A stretch of DNA of 64,000 nucleotides from Rivibacter sp049446155 (GTDB taxonomy: Bacteria > Pseudomonadota > Gammaproteobacteria > Burkholderiales > Burkholderiaceae_C), in the NCBI RefSeq assembly GCF_049446155.1, contig NZ_JBMSEE010000003.1, forward strand, positions 372,001 through 436,000. Direction: 5' to 3'. Made by a program: the position numbers and the translations under genes. Shown here piece after piece: positions 25,184-32,142 of the stretch (the first letter of the stretch is position 1; each line of letters opens with the position of its first letter). The notes beneath the pieces are model-generated. The model saw nothing but the letters and a program-made list of their open reading frames with translations. It searched no databases and was not told where the DNA came from.

Positions 25184-25446
25184 AGCGGCTTTCTCCTGAT
25201 GACGACGGCGGCCAGGCCGGCCGCAAGCACCCGCAGCAGCGCGTTCGCGCGGCGGCGGGGAGTGAGGAAGGCGCGCTGGATGGCCTCGGCGTCAGCGCTG
25301 GGGATGGGCGGTTGCTGGAGGTGGGCGCAGCCGATGCGGATGCCGGCGGGCGTGACGACGCACCCGCCTTCGATGCGCAGGAAGCCGGGCCGCGAGCGCA
25401 TCGGCTCGTGGCGCGGCAAGTCGAGGTGACGCTGCGACCGCTGCAT
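25180..25446 (-). CDS. Small early phage protein
   Basis: 88 aa from ATG 25446, directly downstream of the Ner-like gene. VVTPAGIRIGCAHLQQPPIP, a basic stretch LTPRRRANALLRVLAAGLAA, and VVIRRKPL at the end. The hydrophobic/basic C-terminus could contact the membrane. No family recognised. Confidence 0.58.
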   Translation of the reverse strand: MQRSQRHLDLPRHEPMRSRPGFLRIEGGCVVTPAGIRIGCAHLQQPPIPSADAEAIQRAFLTPRRRANALLRVLAAGLAAVVIRRKPL

Positions 25447-25453
25447 GGCGACC

Positions 25454-25687
25454 TCAGAGCACCTGGCTCGGGTCGTTGACGATCTCGCCGCGCTTGAGAC
25501 CGAGCGCGACGGCAGCGCGGTGAGCCTGCCCGCGCAGGCCCTTCTTGCGGCCGGCGAGAAGGTCGAACACCAGCGCGGTGCTGAAGCCATGCGCGACGGC
25601 CCAGCTGCTGATCGAGACGCCCTTGCGGGTGAACTCGTCACGCACCTGGGCTGGCGTGCGGATCGTCTTCGCGGCGCGAACGCTCAT
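25454..25687 (-). CDS. Ner-like DNA-binding protein, BcepMu gp16 family
   Basis: 77 aa from ATG 25687. RTPAQVRDEFTRKGVSISSW, AVAHGFSTALVFDLLAGRKK and LRGQAHRAAVALGLKRG follow the BcepMu gp16 family (TIGR04111-like), a Cro-like HTH fold. It is the first gene of the leftward early operon, the position of ner in Mu, where the protein tunes early transcription. The operator inverted repeat lies about 50-90 bp upstream. Confidence 0.85.
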   Translation of the reverse strand: MSVRAAKTIRTPAQVRDEFTRKGVSISSWAVAHGFSTALVFDLLAGRKKGLRGQAHRAAVALGLKRGEIVNDPSQVL

Positions 25688-25739
25688 CTGGAGTACCCTT
25701 CTCAATCGAGTCAGTTAGTGCTTTTTTGGGATAGCGAAT

Positions 25740-25778
25740 GTCGATTTGTGGATGCAGTGTAGCAGTCCACAAATCGAC
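25740..25778. promoter_or_regulatory. Repressor operator: perfect 13-bp inverted repeat
   Basis: GTCGATTTGTGGA (25740-25752) and TCCACAAATCGAC (25766-25778) are exact reverse complements with a 13-base spacer, so the centres are 26 bp apart. It sits between the divergent Ner-like and repressor genes, the place for a master lysis-lysogeny switch. A similar half-site, CTACAAATCGAC, lies inside the repressor gene near 25972-25983. Confidence 0.8.
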
Positions 25779-25794
25779 TGCGCAAGGGGGGTGT

Positions 25795-26367
25795 TTGAAC
25801 TACTTCGAATTCGAGCGAGCGGTCCTCCGGCTCAAGGAGATCGTCGGCGTGCAGACCGACGTGGAGCTGGCCGCTCTTCTGGGCATGGAGAAGAGCGCCT
25901 TCAACAAGCGCAAGGCCCGCGGCTCGTTCCCGAAGGAGGCAGTCGAGGCATTGGTCGCGGCGCGGCCTGATCTACAAATCGACATGCACTACGTCATCAC
26001 GGGCGAGACGCAGCTGCAGCGGGCGCAGCGCGAGGCCGGCCACGTGTTCGGGAAAAGCGCCGGACTTCTCCGTCAAATCCGCGAGCTGATCGACCAGGGG
26101 CCGCAGGACGATGCGGAGGTCCAGCTGGTCGAGGACTGGCGGCGCTGCGACCCGCCGGATCGCAAGACGGTCAGCGAGCTGGCCGCACGGCTGGCGAAGC
26201 GATCTCCAGACGCGGCTACATCTACCCAGCGCGGCAAGGCGACCGGTCCGTCGTCGCCATCGCCCAGGCCCACGACCAGCGTGAAGCAACACTTCAACGC
26301 ATCGGTCGGTCAGGCCGCGGGCCGCGATGTCGTCAACTACGACCGCGGCAAAGGGAGAAAACGTTGA
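25795..26367 (+). CDS. CI-like prophage repressor with AGRD-containing C-terminal tail
   Basis: 190 aa from TTG 25795, chosen because AAGGGGGG lies 5 bases upstream; a longer frame from 25738 would run through the operator. The N-terminus NYFEFERAVLRLKEIVGVQT, DVELAALLGMEKSAFNKRKA is a phage CI-type HTH. The middle is helical, then a Pro/Ser/Thr linker leads to QHFNASVGQAAGRDVVNYD (about 165-183) and a basic end. There is no LexA-type peptidase domain visible. It would keep the lytic genes off. The tail motif is repeated at the start of the next gene. Confidence 0.85.
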   Translation: MNYFEFERAVLRLKEIVGVQTDVELAALLGMEKSAFNKRKARGSFPKEAVEALVAARPDLQIDMHYVITGETQLQRAQREAGHVFGKSAGLLRQIRELIDQGPQDDAEVQLVEDWRRCDPPDRKTVSELAARLAKRSPDAATSTQRGKATGPSSPSPRPTTSVKQHFNASVGQAAGRDVVNYDRGKGRKR

Positions 26368-26777
26368 CCAATCAGGTCTACCACGCACCCGTGCGCCAGG
26401 TTGCTGGTCGCGACATCTTCAACATCACCCAATCGGATGCGCCGAACTACTGGGAGTGGAGCACCGAGCAGTTGCAGGCTGCTGAGCGGCTCTACCGCGG
26501 CAAGCTTTCGACGGCGCGTTGGGAGATGTGGACTTCACGCTGGCTGCTGCTCATGCTGGTGGGCCTGCTGGGCAGCTTTGCGTTGCTGATGGTGATCATC
26601 ACCAATGGGCTCACGGCGCGCCCCGAAGTGTTCTTCGGCGGCATCGCGTTGCAGGCGGGCTTGGTGATGTGGCCGATGCACCACGTGCAGCGCGAGCGCC
26701 GCCTCTATGGCCGCGCCATCCGCAGCTACCTCGCGCAGCTGTGGGAAATCGAACAGGTGCTCTTCGAGCGACGCTAG
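26364..26777 (+). CDS. Two-TM membrane protein with N-terminal VAGRD motif matching the repressor tail
   Basis: 137 aa from TTG 26364, overlapping the repressor stop (TTGA), with AAGGGAGAAAACG as ribosome site. Residues 4-22, QVYHAPVRQVAGRDIFNIT, parallel the repressor C-terminal motif. A helix (STEQLQAAERLYRGKLSTAR) leads to two transmembrane segments (WLLLMLVGLLGSFALLMVII; EVFFGGIALQAGLVMWPM), then an amphipathic cytoplasmic helix. Coexpressed with the repressor in the lysogen, it could act in superinfection exclusion or as a membrane effector. This is inference. Confidence 0.72.
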   Translation: MTNQVYHAPVRQVAGRDIFNITQSDAPNYWEWSTEQLQAAERLYRGKLSTARWEMWTSRWLLLMLVGLLGSFALLMVIITNGLTARPEVFFGGIALQAGLVMWPMHHVQRERRLYGRAIRSYLAQLWEIEQVLFERR

Positions 26778-26840
26778 CCGCCTCCCCCGCAGAGGGGTTG
26801 CCAGCGCTGCAGGCGCCACCGAAAGTGCAGCGGCAGACTG

Positions 26841-26876
26841 CAGAAAGACGTAGTCCACCTACAGAAAAACGTACTC
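26841..26876 (+). promoter_or_regulatory. Direct repeat with 21-bp period (possible activator site)
   Basis: CAGAAAGACGTAGTC (26841-26855) and CAGAAAAACGTACTC (26862-26876) match at 13 of 15 bases and are spaced by two helical turns. They lie 20-60 bp upstream of the lipoprotein gene, the first of the rightward run after the repressor pair. It may be a binding site for Mor or another regulator. Confidence 0.45.
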
Positions 26877-26898
26877 GGTCACATTCAAGGGGGTTCCG

Positions 26899-27510
26899 AT
26901 GAACAAGATCTTTGCGATCGCGCTGATCGCATGCGCCGCGCTGAGCGCCGGCTGCGCCACGAAGAACTACGGACGCCAGGGCGAGCTCACTAGTGTGGAG
27001 CGCAGCTCGATGACCTGCCGCGAGCTCGAGCTCGAGACGGCGAAGGTGCACGGCTTTTTGCAGCGCGTCGAAAAGGAGAGCGAGTTCGACGCACGCTCCG
27101 TGCTCAGCTTCCTCGGCGACTTCGGCGTCGGCAACGTGATGGAGAAGTCCAGCGCGGTCGAGAGCGCGAATACACGCCTGGCTCAACTGCAGCAGGTCCG
27201 CACGCAACGGGGTTGCACGGCAACGGTGGCTCAGCCGCCGGCGGCGGCACCGGCCGACCCAACGCCATCGCCGACGGCTGCGGTGCCGGGTCCTGCGTCG
27301 GCCGCGCCGACGGTGGCTGCAGCGCCCGAGGTGCAGCGCGGCCAAGAGGCCTACCAGGTCGAAAGCATGGCACGGCAGAATCGCTGCGCCGATGCACGCG
27401 CCAACCTGGTCGCCAAGGGGCCGGCGTCGGAGACCTATGCGGTGAGCTGCGCTGGCGGCGAGTCGTTGATGGTCCGCTGCGAATTCGGCAAGTGCCGCTT
27501 CATGCAGTGA
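26899..27510 (+). CDS. Prophage lipoprotein
   Basis: 203 aa. Signal peptide with lipobox (MNKIFAIALIACAALSAGC; Cys 19). Then a helical domain (LELETAKVHGFLQRVEKESE, VMEKSSAVESANTRLAQLQQ), a Pro/Ala-rich linker, and a C-terminal domain with three Cys (NRCADARAN, VSCAGG, VRCEFGKC). The AGCAT start and Pro/Ala linker point to an outer-membrane anchored protein expressed from the prophage, possibly a lysogenic conversion gene. A stem-loop follows at 27521. Confidence 0.72.
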   Translation: MNKIFAIALIACAALSAGCATKNYGRQGELTSVERSSMTCRELELETAKVHGFLQRVEKESEFDARSVLSFLGDFGVGNVMEKSSAVESANTRLAQLQQVRTQRGCTATVAQPPAAAPADPTPSPTAAVPGPASAAPTVAAAPEVQRGQEAYQVESMARQNRCADARANLVAKGPASETYAVSCAGGESLMVRCEFGKCRFMQ

Positions 27511-27520
27511 CGTGACCCTG

Positions 27521-27538
27521 GCCGCTCGGGAGAGCGGC
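27521..27538 (+). terminator. Stem-loop after lipoprotein gene
   Basis: GCCGCTC-GGGA-GAGCGGC is a perfect 7-bp stem with a 4-base loop, 11 bp after the stop. No T-run follows, so termination would be weak or Rho-aided. A second stem, CGGGGC-GTCG-GCCCCG, lies at 27632-27647 just before the holin. Confidence 0.5.
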
Positions 27539-27666
27539 ACCCTCGCGCGCGCGCGGCGCGCATCACCGGAAATCTGAACCGGTTCCCAAGACTCGCTTGC
27601 ACCTCGACACGAGACTGATGCCCGTTGATCCCGGGGCGTCGGCCCCGCTGTCGAGGAGGGCGAGTC

Positions 27667-28044
27667 ATGTTCCTGCTTTCTGGTGTGCGCGAGCGCATTC
27701 CCGCGCTGCTGAAGCTGCCGCGCACCACGCTGTGGCTGATGGTCGCCGCCGCATTGCTGCTGGCCGTGGCTCTGGTGTCCCTCGTTCAGCTGCCCGTCGT
27801 GCTCTACAAGTGCGCACTCATCGCGATCGGAGCGGTGCTGGGCTACTGGGTCGACCGGGGCCTCTTCCCGTACTCGCGGCCCGACGGCTACCTGGAACGC
27901 GATTGGCGGCTGGGTACGGACGAACCGCAGGGTGACGCGGACTTCCGCGTCGTGGCGGAGTACCAGCCGATCTTCATCGCTGCGCTGCTGCGCCGCGCTG
28001 TCATCGTTGCCGCGGTGATCGTCGGCTTGGCCACGGGGCTGTGA
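27667..28044 (+). CDS. Putative holin
   Basis: 125 aa from ATG 27667, with GAGGAGGGC upstream. Three hydrophobic segments: LWLMVAAALLLAVALVSLVQ, VVLYKCALIAIGAVLGYWVD and FIAALLRRAVIVAAVIVGLA. LPVVLYKCALIAIGAVLGYW-like sequence is found in putative holins of Mu-like phages. It opens the lysis module, directly ahead of the transglycosylase (stop/start overlap at 28042-28046). Confidence 0.72.
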   Translation: MFLLSGVRERIPALLKLPRTTLWLMVAAALLLAVALVSLVQLPVVLYKCALIAIGAVLGYWVDRGLFPYSRPDGYLERDWRLGTDEPQGDADFRVVAEYQPIFIAALLRRAVIVAAVIVGLATGL

Positions 28045-28712
28045 TGACACGCCTTCTTCTGGCAAAGACGCGGGCTGTCGGGGCGTCTTGCTGCGATCTC
28101 GCCTGGTGGTGGGCACAGCGAGCGCTGGTGCTGTTCCCGGTGTTCGCGCTGGCCGCGCCGCCGGCGCCCCCTCCGGTCTCGGCTGCCTACCGAGTCGAGC
28201 TCGTGCGCTCGGCGCGCTCGGTCTGGGGCCTCGATGCACCGATCGCCACTTTGGCAGCGCAGGTGCATCAGGAATCCGCCTGGAATCCACGTGCGGTGTC
28301 GCACGTCGGCGCTGCCGGGCTCGCTCAGTTCATGCCGGCAACCTCGAGCTGGATCTCGCGCATCGATCCGCAGCTCGCGGCGAACGAACCCTTCAATCCG
28401 ACCTGGTCGCTGCGCGCGCTGGCCAGCTATGACCTGTGGCTGCACGAGCGAGTCGCAGGGCGCGACGGGTGTCAGCGTTTCGCGATGGTGCTGTCCGCCT
28501 ACAACGGCGGGCTGGGCTGGGTGAACCGCGACAAGGCGTTGGCGGCGCGGCAGGGTCTGGATCCACTGCTGTGGTTCGGCTCTGTCGAGACCGTCAATGC
28601 CGGTCGCGCGCCCGGCCACTGGCGCGAGAACCGCGACTACCCGCGTCGCATCCTGCTGCGCCACGAGCGCACCTATGTCGACGCCGGCTGGGGCCGAGGG
28701 GTTTGCACGTGA
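28044..28712 (+). CDS. Lytic transglycosylase endolysin (SLT domain)
   Basis: 222 aa. A signal-anchor-like N-terminus (LVLFPVFALAAPPAPPPV) is followed by the SLT fold: YRVELVRSARSVWGLDAPIA, catalytic Glu in AAQVHQESAWNPRAVS, AAGLAQFMPATS, and MVLSAYNGGLGWVNRDK. It cuts the glycan strand at the end of infection. It overlaps the Rz-like gene by 4 bp (GTGA). An N-terminal signal/anchor suggests a SAR-type or secreted endolysin partly independent of the holin. Confidence 0.88.
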   Translation: MTRLLLAKTRAVGASCCDLAWWWAQRALVLFPVFALAAPPAPPPVSAAYRVELVRSARSVWGLDAPIATLAAQVHQESAWNPRAVSHVGAAGLAQFMPATSSWISRIDPQLAANEPFNPTWSLRALASYDLWLHERVAGRDGCQRFAMVLSAYNGGLGWVNRDKALAARQGLDPLLWFGSVETVNAGRAPGHWRENRDYPRRILLRHERTYVDAGWGRGVCT

Positions 28713-29155
28713 CGATGCCACTGACCAAGGTCACCGCTGCGGTGCTGATCTGCGTGGGCCTGGTGCCGGGATTGGCGCTCGGCGCGCTGAGCGGCCAGCT
28801 CTGGGGACTGTCGCAAGGCAAGCAGCTGCAGCGTGGCAAAGAGGCCGAACAGCACGTGCGGGACCTCAACGCGATCATCGATTCGCACACCGGGCTGATC
28901 ACGCAGGCAGCCGATGCGAGCGCTGCCCTGCGCCTGGCAATGAACCGCCGCGCCGCGGCGGACGCGGAGAGCACCGAGGAGCTGAAACGTGCGCTCAACT
29001 CTGATGCGGCTCGCCGCGCTGATTGCTTGTTCAGTGCTGACGTCATGCGCCAGCTCGCCGAGGCCCGTGCACGGGCTGCCGCCGCCGCAGCCGGCGGAAT
29101 TGCAGGTGGGATGCCCACAGGACCTGCCGGCGCCGGCGAGCGCTCAGGCCGATGA
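28709..29155 (+). CDS. Rz: Rz-like inner-membrane spanin
   Basis: 148 aa from GTG 28709 (GAGGGG 7 bases upstream; an ATG at 28715 is an alternative). N-terminal TM segment (TAAVLICVGLVPGLALGALS) then a long periplasmic coiled coil (LQRGKEAEQHVRDLNAIIDS, ESTEELKRALNSDAARRAD). This is the i-spanin layout; the Rz1 gene is nested inside its second half in another frame. Works with Rz1 to fuse membranes in the last step of lysis. Confidence 0.82.
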   Translation: MTMPLTKVTAAVLICVGLVPGLALGALSGQLWGLSQGKQLQRGKEAEQHVRDLNAIIDSHTGLITQAADASAALRLAMNRRAAADAESTEELKRALNSDAARRADCLFSADVMRQLAEARARAAAAAAGGIAGGMPTGPAGAGERSGR

Positions 29156-29249
29156 CGTCATGGTGGCCCTCAAGCAGATGTACGACGCCTACGCCAGATG
29201 CGCAGGCCTGGTGATCGAGCGACTCCAGTACCCGCGGAAGACGCAATGA
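28989..29249 (+). CDS. Rz1: Rz1-like outer-membrane lipoprotein spanin (nested in Rz)
   Basis: 86 aa from GTG 28989, supported by GAGGAG 8 bases upstream. The lipobox LTSC (Cys near residue 20) follows a hydrophobic signal; the mature part is Pro-rich (PRPVHGLPPPQPAEL) as in Rz1 proteins. It lies in an alternative frame within Rz and continues 94 bp past its stop, an arrangement known from lambda-type spanin pairs. Confidence 0.82.
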   Translation: MRSTLMRLAALIACSVLTSCASSPRPVHGLPPPQPAELQVGCPQDLPAPASAQADDVMVALKQMYDAYARCAGLVIERLQYPRKTQ

Positions 29250-29608
29250 CCAACATCCAGATCGAGCTCTGGCAGCTGATCACCCTGCTGATCACGCTGC
29301 TGCTGGCCTTCTTCGGCGCCGTCGCCGCCGCCGGAAAGATGCTGCTCGACCAGACCGGACGCAGCCTCGACGAACGCTTCACCAAGCTGCAGGACCAGCT
29401 CGACGAGATACAGGAGGCGAACCGCGAAGAGGCCAAGCAGTGGAAGCGCGTCGAACGCGAGCTCATGGAGCTCAAGGCCGAGTTGCCGCAGCGCTTCGTG
29501 ATGCGGGAGGACTACGTGCGCGGTCAGAGCGTCGTCGAAGCCAAGCTCGACGGCCTGGCTGTGCGAATCGAGAACTTGCAGCTGCGCACCGCAGCTCGGG
29601 GAGACTGA
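29246..29608 (+). CDS. TM-anchored coiled-coil phage protein (DUF2730-like)
   Basis: 120 aa, ATG 29246 overlapping the Rz1 stop (ATGA). TM segment LWQLITLLITLLLAFFGAVA near the N-terminus, then a charged helix (LQDQLDEIQEANREEAKQWK, RELMELKAELPQRFVMRED). The same layout is seen in DUF2730/Mu gp25-type proteins found between lysis and terminase genes of Mu-like phages. Role unknown. Confidence 0.7.
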   Translation: MTNIQIELWQLITLLITLLLAFFGAVAAAGKMLLDQTGRSLDERFTKLQDQLDEIQEANREEAKQWKRVERELMELKAELPQRFVMREDYVRGQSVVEAKLDGLAVRIENLQLRTAARGD

Positions 29609-29609
29609 C

Positions 29610-29933
29610 GTGCGACAAACCGAGGTGCCGATCGACACCGCGCGCATCCGCCGCGAAGCGCTGCGCTGGCTGATCCTGCTGACGCTCAACAACGCGCGCC
29701 CGATGGGCGCCTACGAGGGCCCGATCCTGGCCGTCGCCCAGAGCGAGTATCCCGATGCCACGCCGCTCGAGCTGCGGCGCGAACTCGACTACCTGGACGA
29801 GCGCAAGCTGGTGCAGGTCAAGAAGGAGCCGACCGGCCGCTGGCATGCCGAGCTGACGCGCGACGGCGTCGATGTCGCGGAGTACACGGTCGACTGCGAG
29901 CCCGGCATCGCGCGGCCGGCGAAGTACTGGTGA
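29610..29933 (+). CDS. Mu gp26-like winged-helix protein
   Basis: 107 aa from GTG 29610. RIRREALRWLILLTLNNARP, MGAYEGPILAVAQSEYPDAT, LELRRELDYLDERKLVQVKK, ADLT-type wing (WHAELTRDGVDVAEYTVDCE). This is the conserved small protein that precedes the small terminase in Mu-like phages. A DNA-binding role is likely; no direct demonstration is known. Confidence 0.75.
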   Translation: MRQTEVPIDTARIRREALRWLILLTLNNARPMGAYEGPILAVAQSEYPDATPLELRRELDYLDERKLVQVKKEPTGRWHAELTRDGVDVAEYTVDCEPGIARPAKYW

Positions 29934-29943
29934 GGTCGCCGCC

Positions 29944-30516
29944 GTGGCCCGCAAGAGCACGATCAGCCGGCTGCCGGCGGAGATCAAGAGCTACATCGAG
30001 GCGATGCTCGCCACCGGCGCACAGACCCTCGACGAGCTGATCACCGACCTGCAGGAGCGCTTCCCGGCGGAGTCGAAGGCTGGGAGCCTGCCGAGTCGCA
30101 GCGCGCTCGGCCGCTATGGGCAAAAGCTCGATCGGCGCCTGGCGGCGATCCGCGCCAGCACGGAGGCCGCCAAGCTCATCCGCGAGCAGGCCGGAGATGA
30201 CAAGGACGCGCGCAGCGAGGCCCTTACCGCGCTGGTGCAGACCGAGCTCTTCGAGGCGATCCTGCAGCTGCAGGATGCCGATGATCCCGACCTCGAGCCT
30301 GGCGATCGCGTCGCGATGCTGAGCTCGGCCGCCAAGAACATCGCTACGCTGTCGCGCAGCTCGGTGAACCTCAAGAAGTTCCAGGCCGAGGTCGAGGAGC
30401 GCGCACGCAAGCAGCTGCTCGACGAGCAGCGCGCGAAGCTCGAGGCGATGCCCAACAAGGGCGGCGTGACGGCGGAGACCAAGGCGGCGATCCGCGAGGC
30501 GCTGGGGATCGTCTGA
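29944..30516 (+). CDS. Small terminase subunit (DUF3486, Mu gp27-like)
   Basis: 190 aa from GTG 29944. ARKSTISRLPAEIKSYIEAM, LDELITDLQERFPAESKAGS, SRSALGRYGQKLDRRLAAIR is the DUF3486 N-terminal HTH, followed by long helices and a C-terminal AETKAAIREALGIV. DNA recognition for headful packaging. Stop and large-subunit start overlap (TGATG). Confidence 0.9.
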   Translation: MARKSTISRLPAEIKSYIEAMLATGAQTLDELITDLQERFPAESKAGSLPSRSALGRYGQKLDRRLAAIRASTEAAKLIREQAGDDKDARSEALTALVQTELFEAILQLQDADDPDLEPGDRVAMLSSAAKNIATLSRSSVNLKKFQAEVEERARKQLLDEQRAKLEAMPNKGGVTAETKAAIREALGIV

Positions 30517-31985
30517 TGACCCAGCACAAGGGCCGCGCCAAGATCATCCCTGCCGACCCGCAGGCGATCTTCCTGCAGTTCCAGGCCAAGTGGATCAAGG
30601 ACGATTCGCGCCTCAAGCTCATGGAGAAGAGCCGTCAGATCGGCATCAGCTGGTCGACGGCCTACGCCGCTGACGAGCGCGCCGCCGCGCAGGGCGCGCG
30701 CTACGACGAGTGGGTCAGCAGCCGCGACGACATCCAAGCGCGCCTGTTCCTCGAGGACTGCAAGCTCTTTGCGGGCCTGATGAACCTGGCCGCCCAGGAT
30801 CTGGGCGAGCAGGTGCTCGACCCGGAGAAGAAGATCAGCGCCTACGTGCTGGCGTTCGCCAGCGGCCGACGCATCCACAGCATGAGCTCGAACCCCGATG
30901 CGCAGGCCGGCAAGCGTGGCAGTCGCATCCTCGACGAGTTCGCGCTGCACCCTGACCAGCGCAAGCTGTGGGCGATCGCCTACCCCGGCATCACATGGGG
31001 CGGCTCGATGGAGGTGATCTCCACGCACCGCGGCTCGCACAGCTTCTTCAATCAGCTGATCCGCGAGATCGTCGAGAAGGGCAACCCGAAGCGCATCAGC
31101 CACCACCGTGTGACGCTGCAGAACGCGCTCGAGCAGGGTTTCCTCTGGAAGCTGCAGCAGTCGCTGCCGGCTGACGCCGAGCAGCAGGCCATGACCGAGG
31201 CGGAGTACTTCGACTGGGTGAAGGCCGGCGCCGCGGACGCCGAGAGCTTCGACCAGGAGTACATGTGCATCCCGGCCGACGACGATGCAAAGTTCCTCGA
31301 GTACCTGCTGATCACGTCTTGCGAGTACTCCCGCGGCGTCGACTGGGAGCGCGAGCTCGAGGGGCCGTTCCTCGGCCCGCTGTACGTCGGCGTCGACATT
31401 GGCCGCAAGAAGGACCTGACGGTCATCTGGATCCTCGAGAAGCTCGGCGACGTGTTCTACACGCGCAAGGTCATCGCCCTGCAGAACATGCGAAAGAGCG
31501 AGCAGGAGAAGATCCTCTACCCGTGGCTGGAGCGGTGTCAGCGCGCTTGCATCGACGCGACGGGCCTGGGCATTGGCTGGGCCGACGATGCTCAGGACCG
31601 CTTCGGGGAAAGCCGCGTCGAGGCCGTCACGTTCACGGGTCCGGTCAAGGAGGCGCTGGCTTATCCGGTCCGCGGCGCGTTCGAAGACCGAAAGCTGCGC
31701 ATCCCCGAGGACCCGACGATTCGCGCCGACTTGCGCAAGGTCCAGAAGATCACGACCGCTGCCGGGAACATCCGGTTCGTCGCTGAGAGCACGCCCGATG
31801 GCCACGCGGACCGTTTCTGGGCGCTCGGCTTGGCGCTGCATGCCGGCTCGAACGCCTCAGCGCCGATCGAGTTCACCGCCGGCGTCACCTACGCACGCGG
31901 CATGGAGCGAGCTGCCGACAGCGGAGATTCGGACGCCGAGCGTCGCGGCGATGTGATCTGGGTCCCGGAGCCGGGCGCATGGTGA
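30516..31985 (+). CDS. Large terminase subunit (Mu gp28-like)
   Basis: 489 aa. The ATPase domain has Walker A-like EKSRQIGISWST (about 39-50) and a Walker B region GSRILDEFALHPD; the nuclease domain starts LYVGVDIGRKKDLTVIWILE with metal-binding Asp residues, and continues RACIDATGLGIGWADD. Mu-like packaging motor that also cuts flanking host DNA by headful. A 157-bp gap without a gene follows. Confidence 0.92.
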   Translation: MTQHKGRAKIIPADPQAIFLQFQAKWIKDDSRLKLMEKSRQIGISWSTAYAADERAAAQGARYDEWVSSRDDIQARLFLEDCKLFAGLMNLAAQDLGEQVLDPEKKISAYVLAFASGRRIHSMSSNPDAQAGKRGSRILDEFALHPDQRKLWAIAYPGITWGGSMEVISTHRGSHSFFNQLIREIVEKGNPKRISHHRVTLQNALEQGFLWKLQQSLPADAEQQAMTEAEYFDWVKAGAADAESFDQEYMCIPADDDAKFLEYLLITSCEYSRGVDWERELEGPFLGPLYVGVDIGRKKDLTVIWILEKLGDVFYTRKVIALQNMRKSEQEKILYPWLERCQRACIDATGLGIGWADDAQDRFGESRVEAVTFTGPVKEALAYPVRGAFEDRKLRIPEDPTIRADLRKVQKITTAAGNIRFVAESTPDGHADRFWALGLALHAGSNASAPIEFTAGVTYARGMERAADSGDSDAERRGDVIWVPEPGAW

Positions 31986-32142
31986 CCTGGCCGCTCGTGG
32001 AATTCGGGCCGCCAGGCGCTTTTCAGGCGCCGGTGGCTACATCGCCCCGTCTCGTCGTCGATCGCGTCTTCCAGGGGGTTGCAGCGGGGTTGCAGCGACA
32101 TGGCCGGGACAGGGCCCGAGCCGACCGAACGGAGAACACACG

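Noticed and set aside
25738..25794. ATG at 25738 as the repressor start
   Set aside because: The added 19 residues would be encoded by the operator palindrome; TTG 25795 has a clear AAGGGGGG site and begins the HTH directly.
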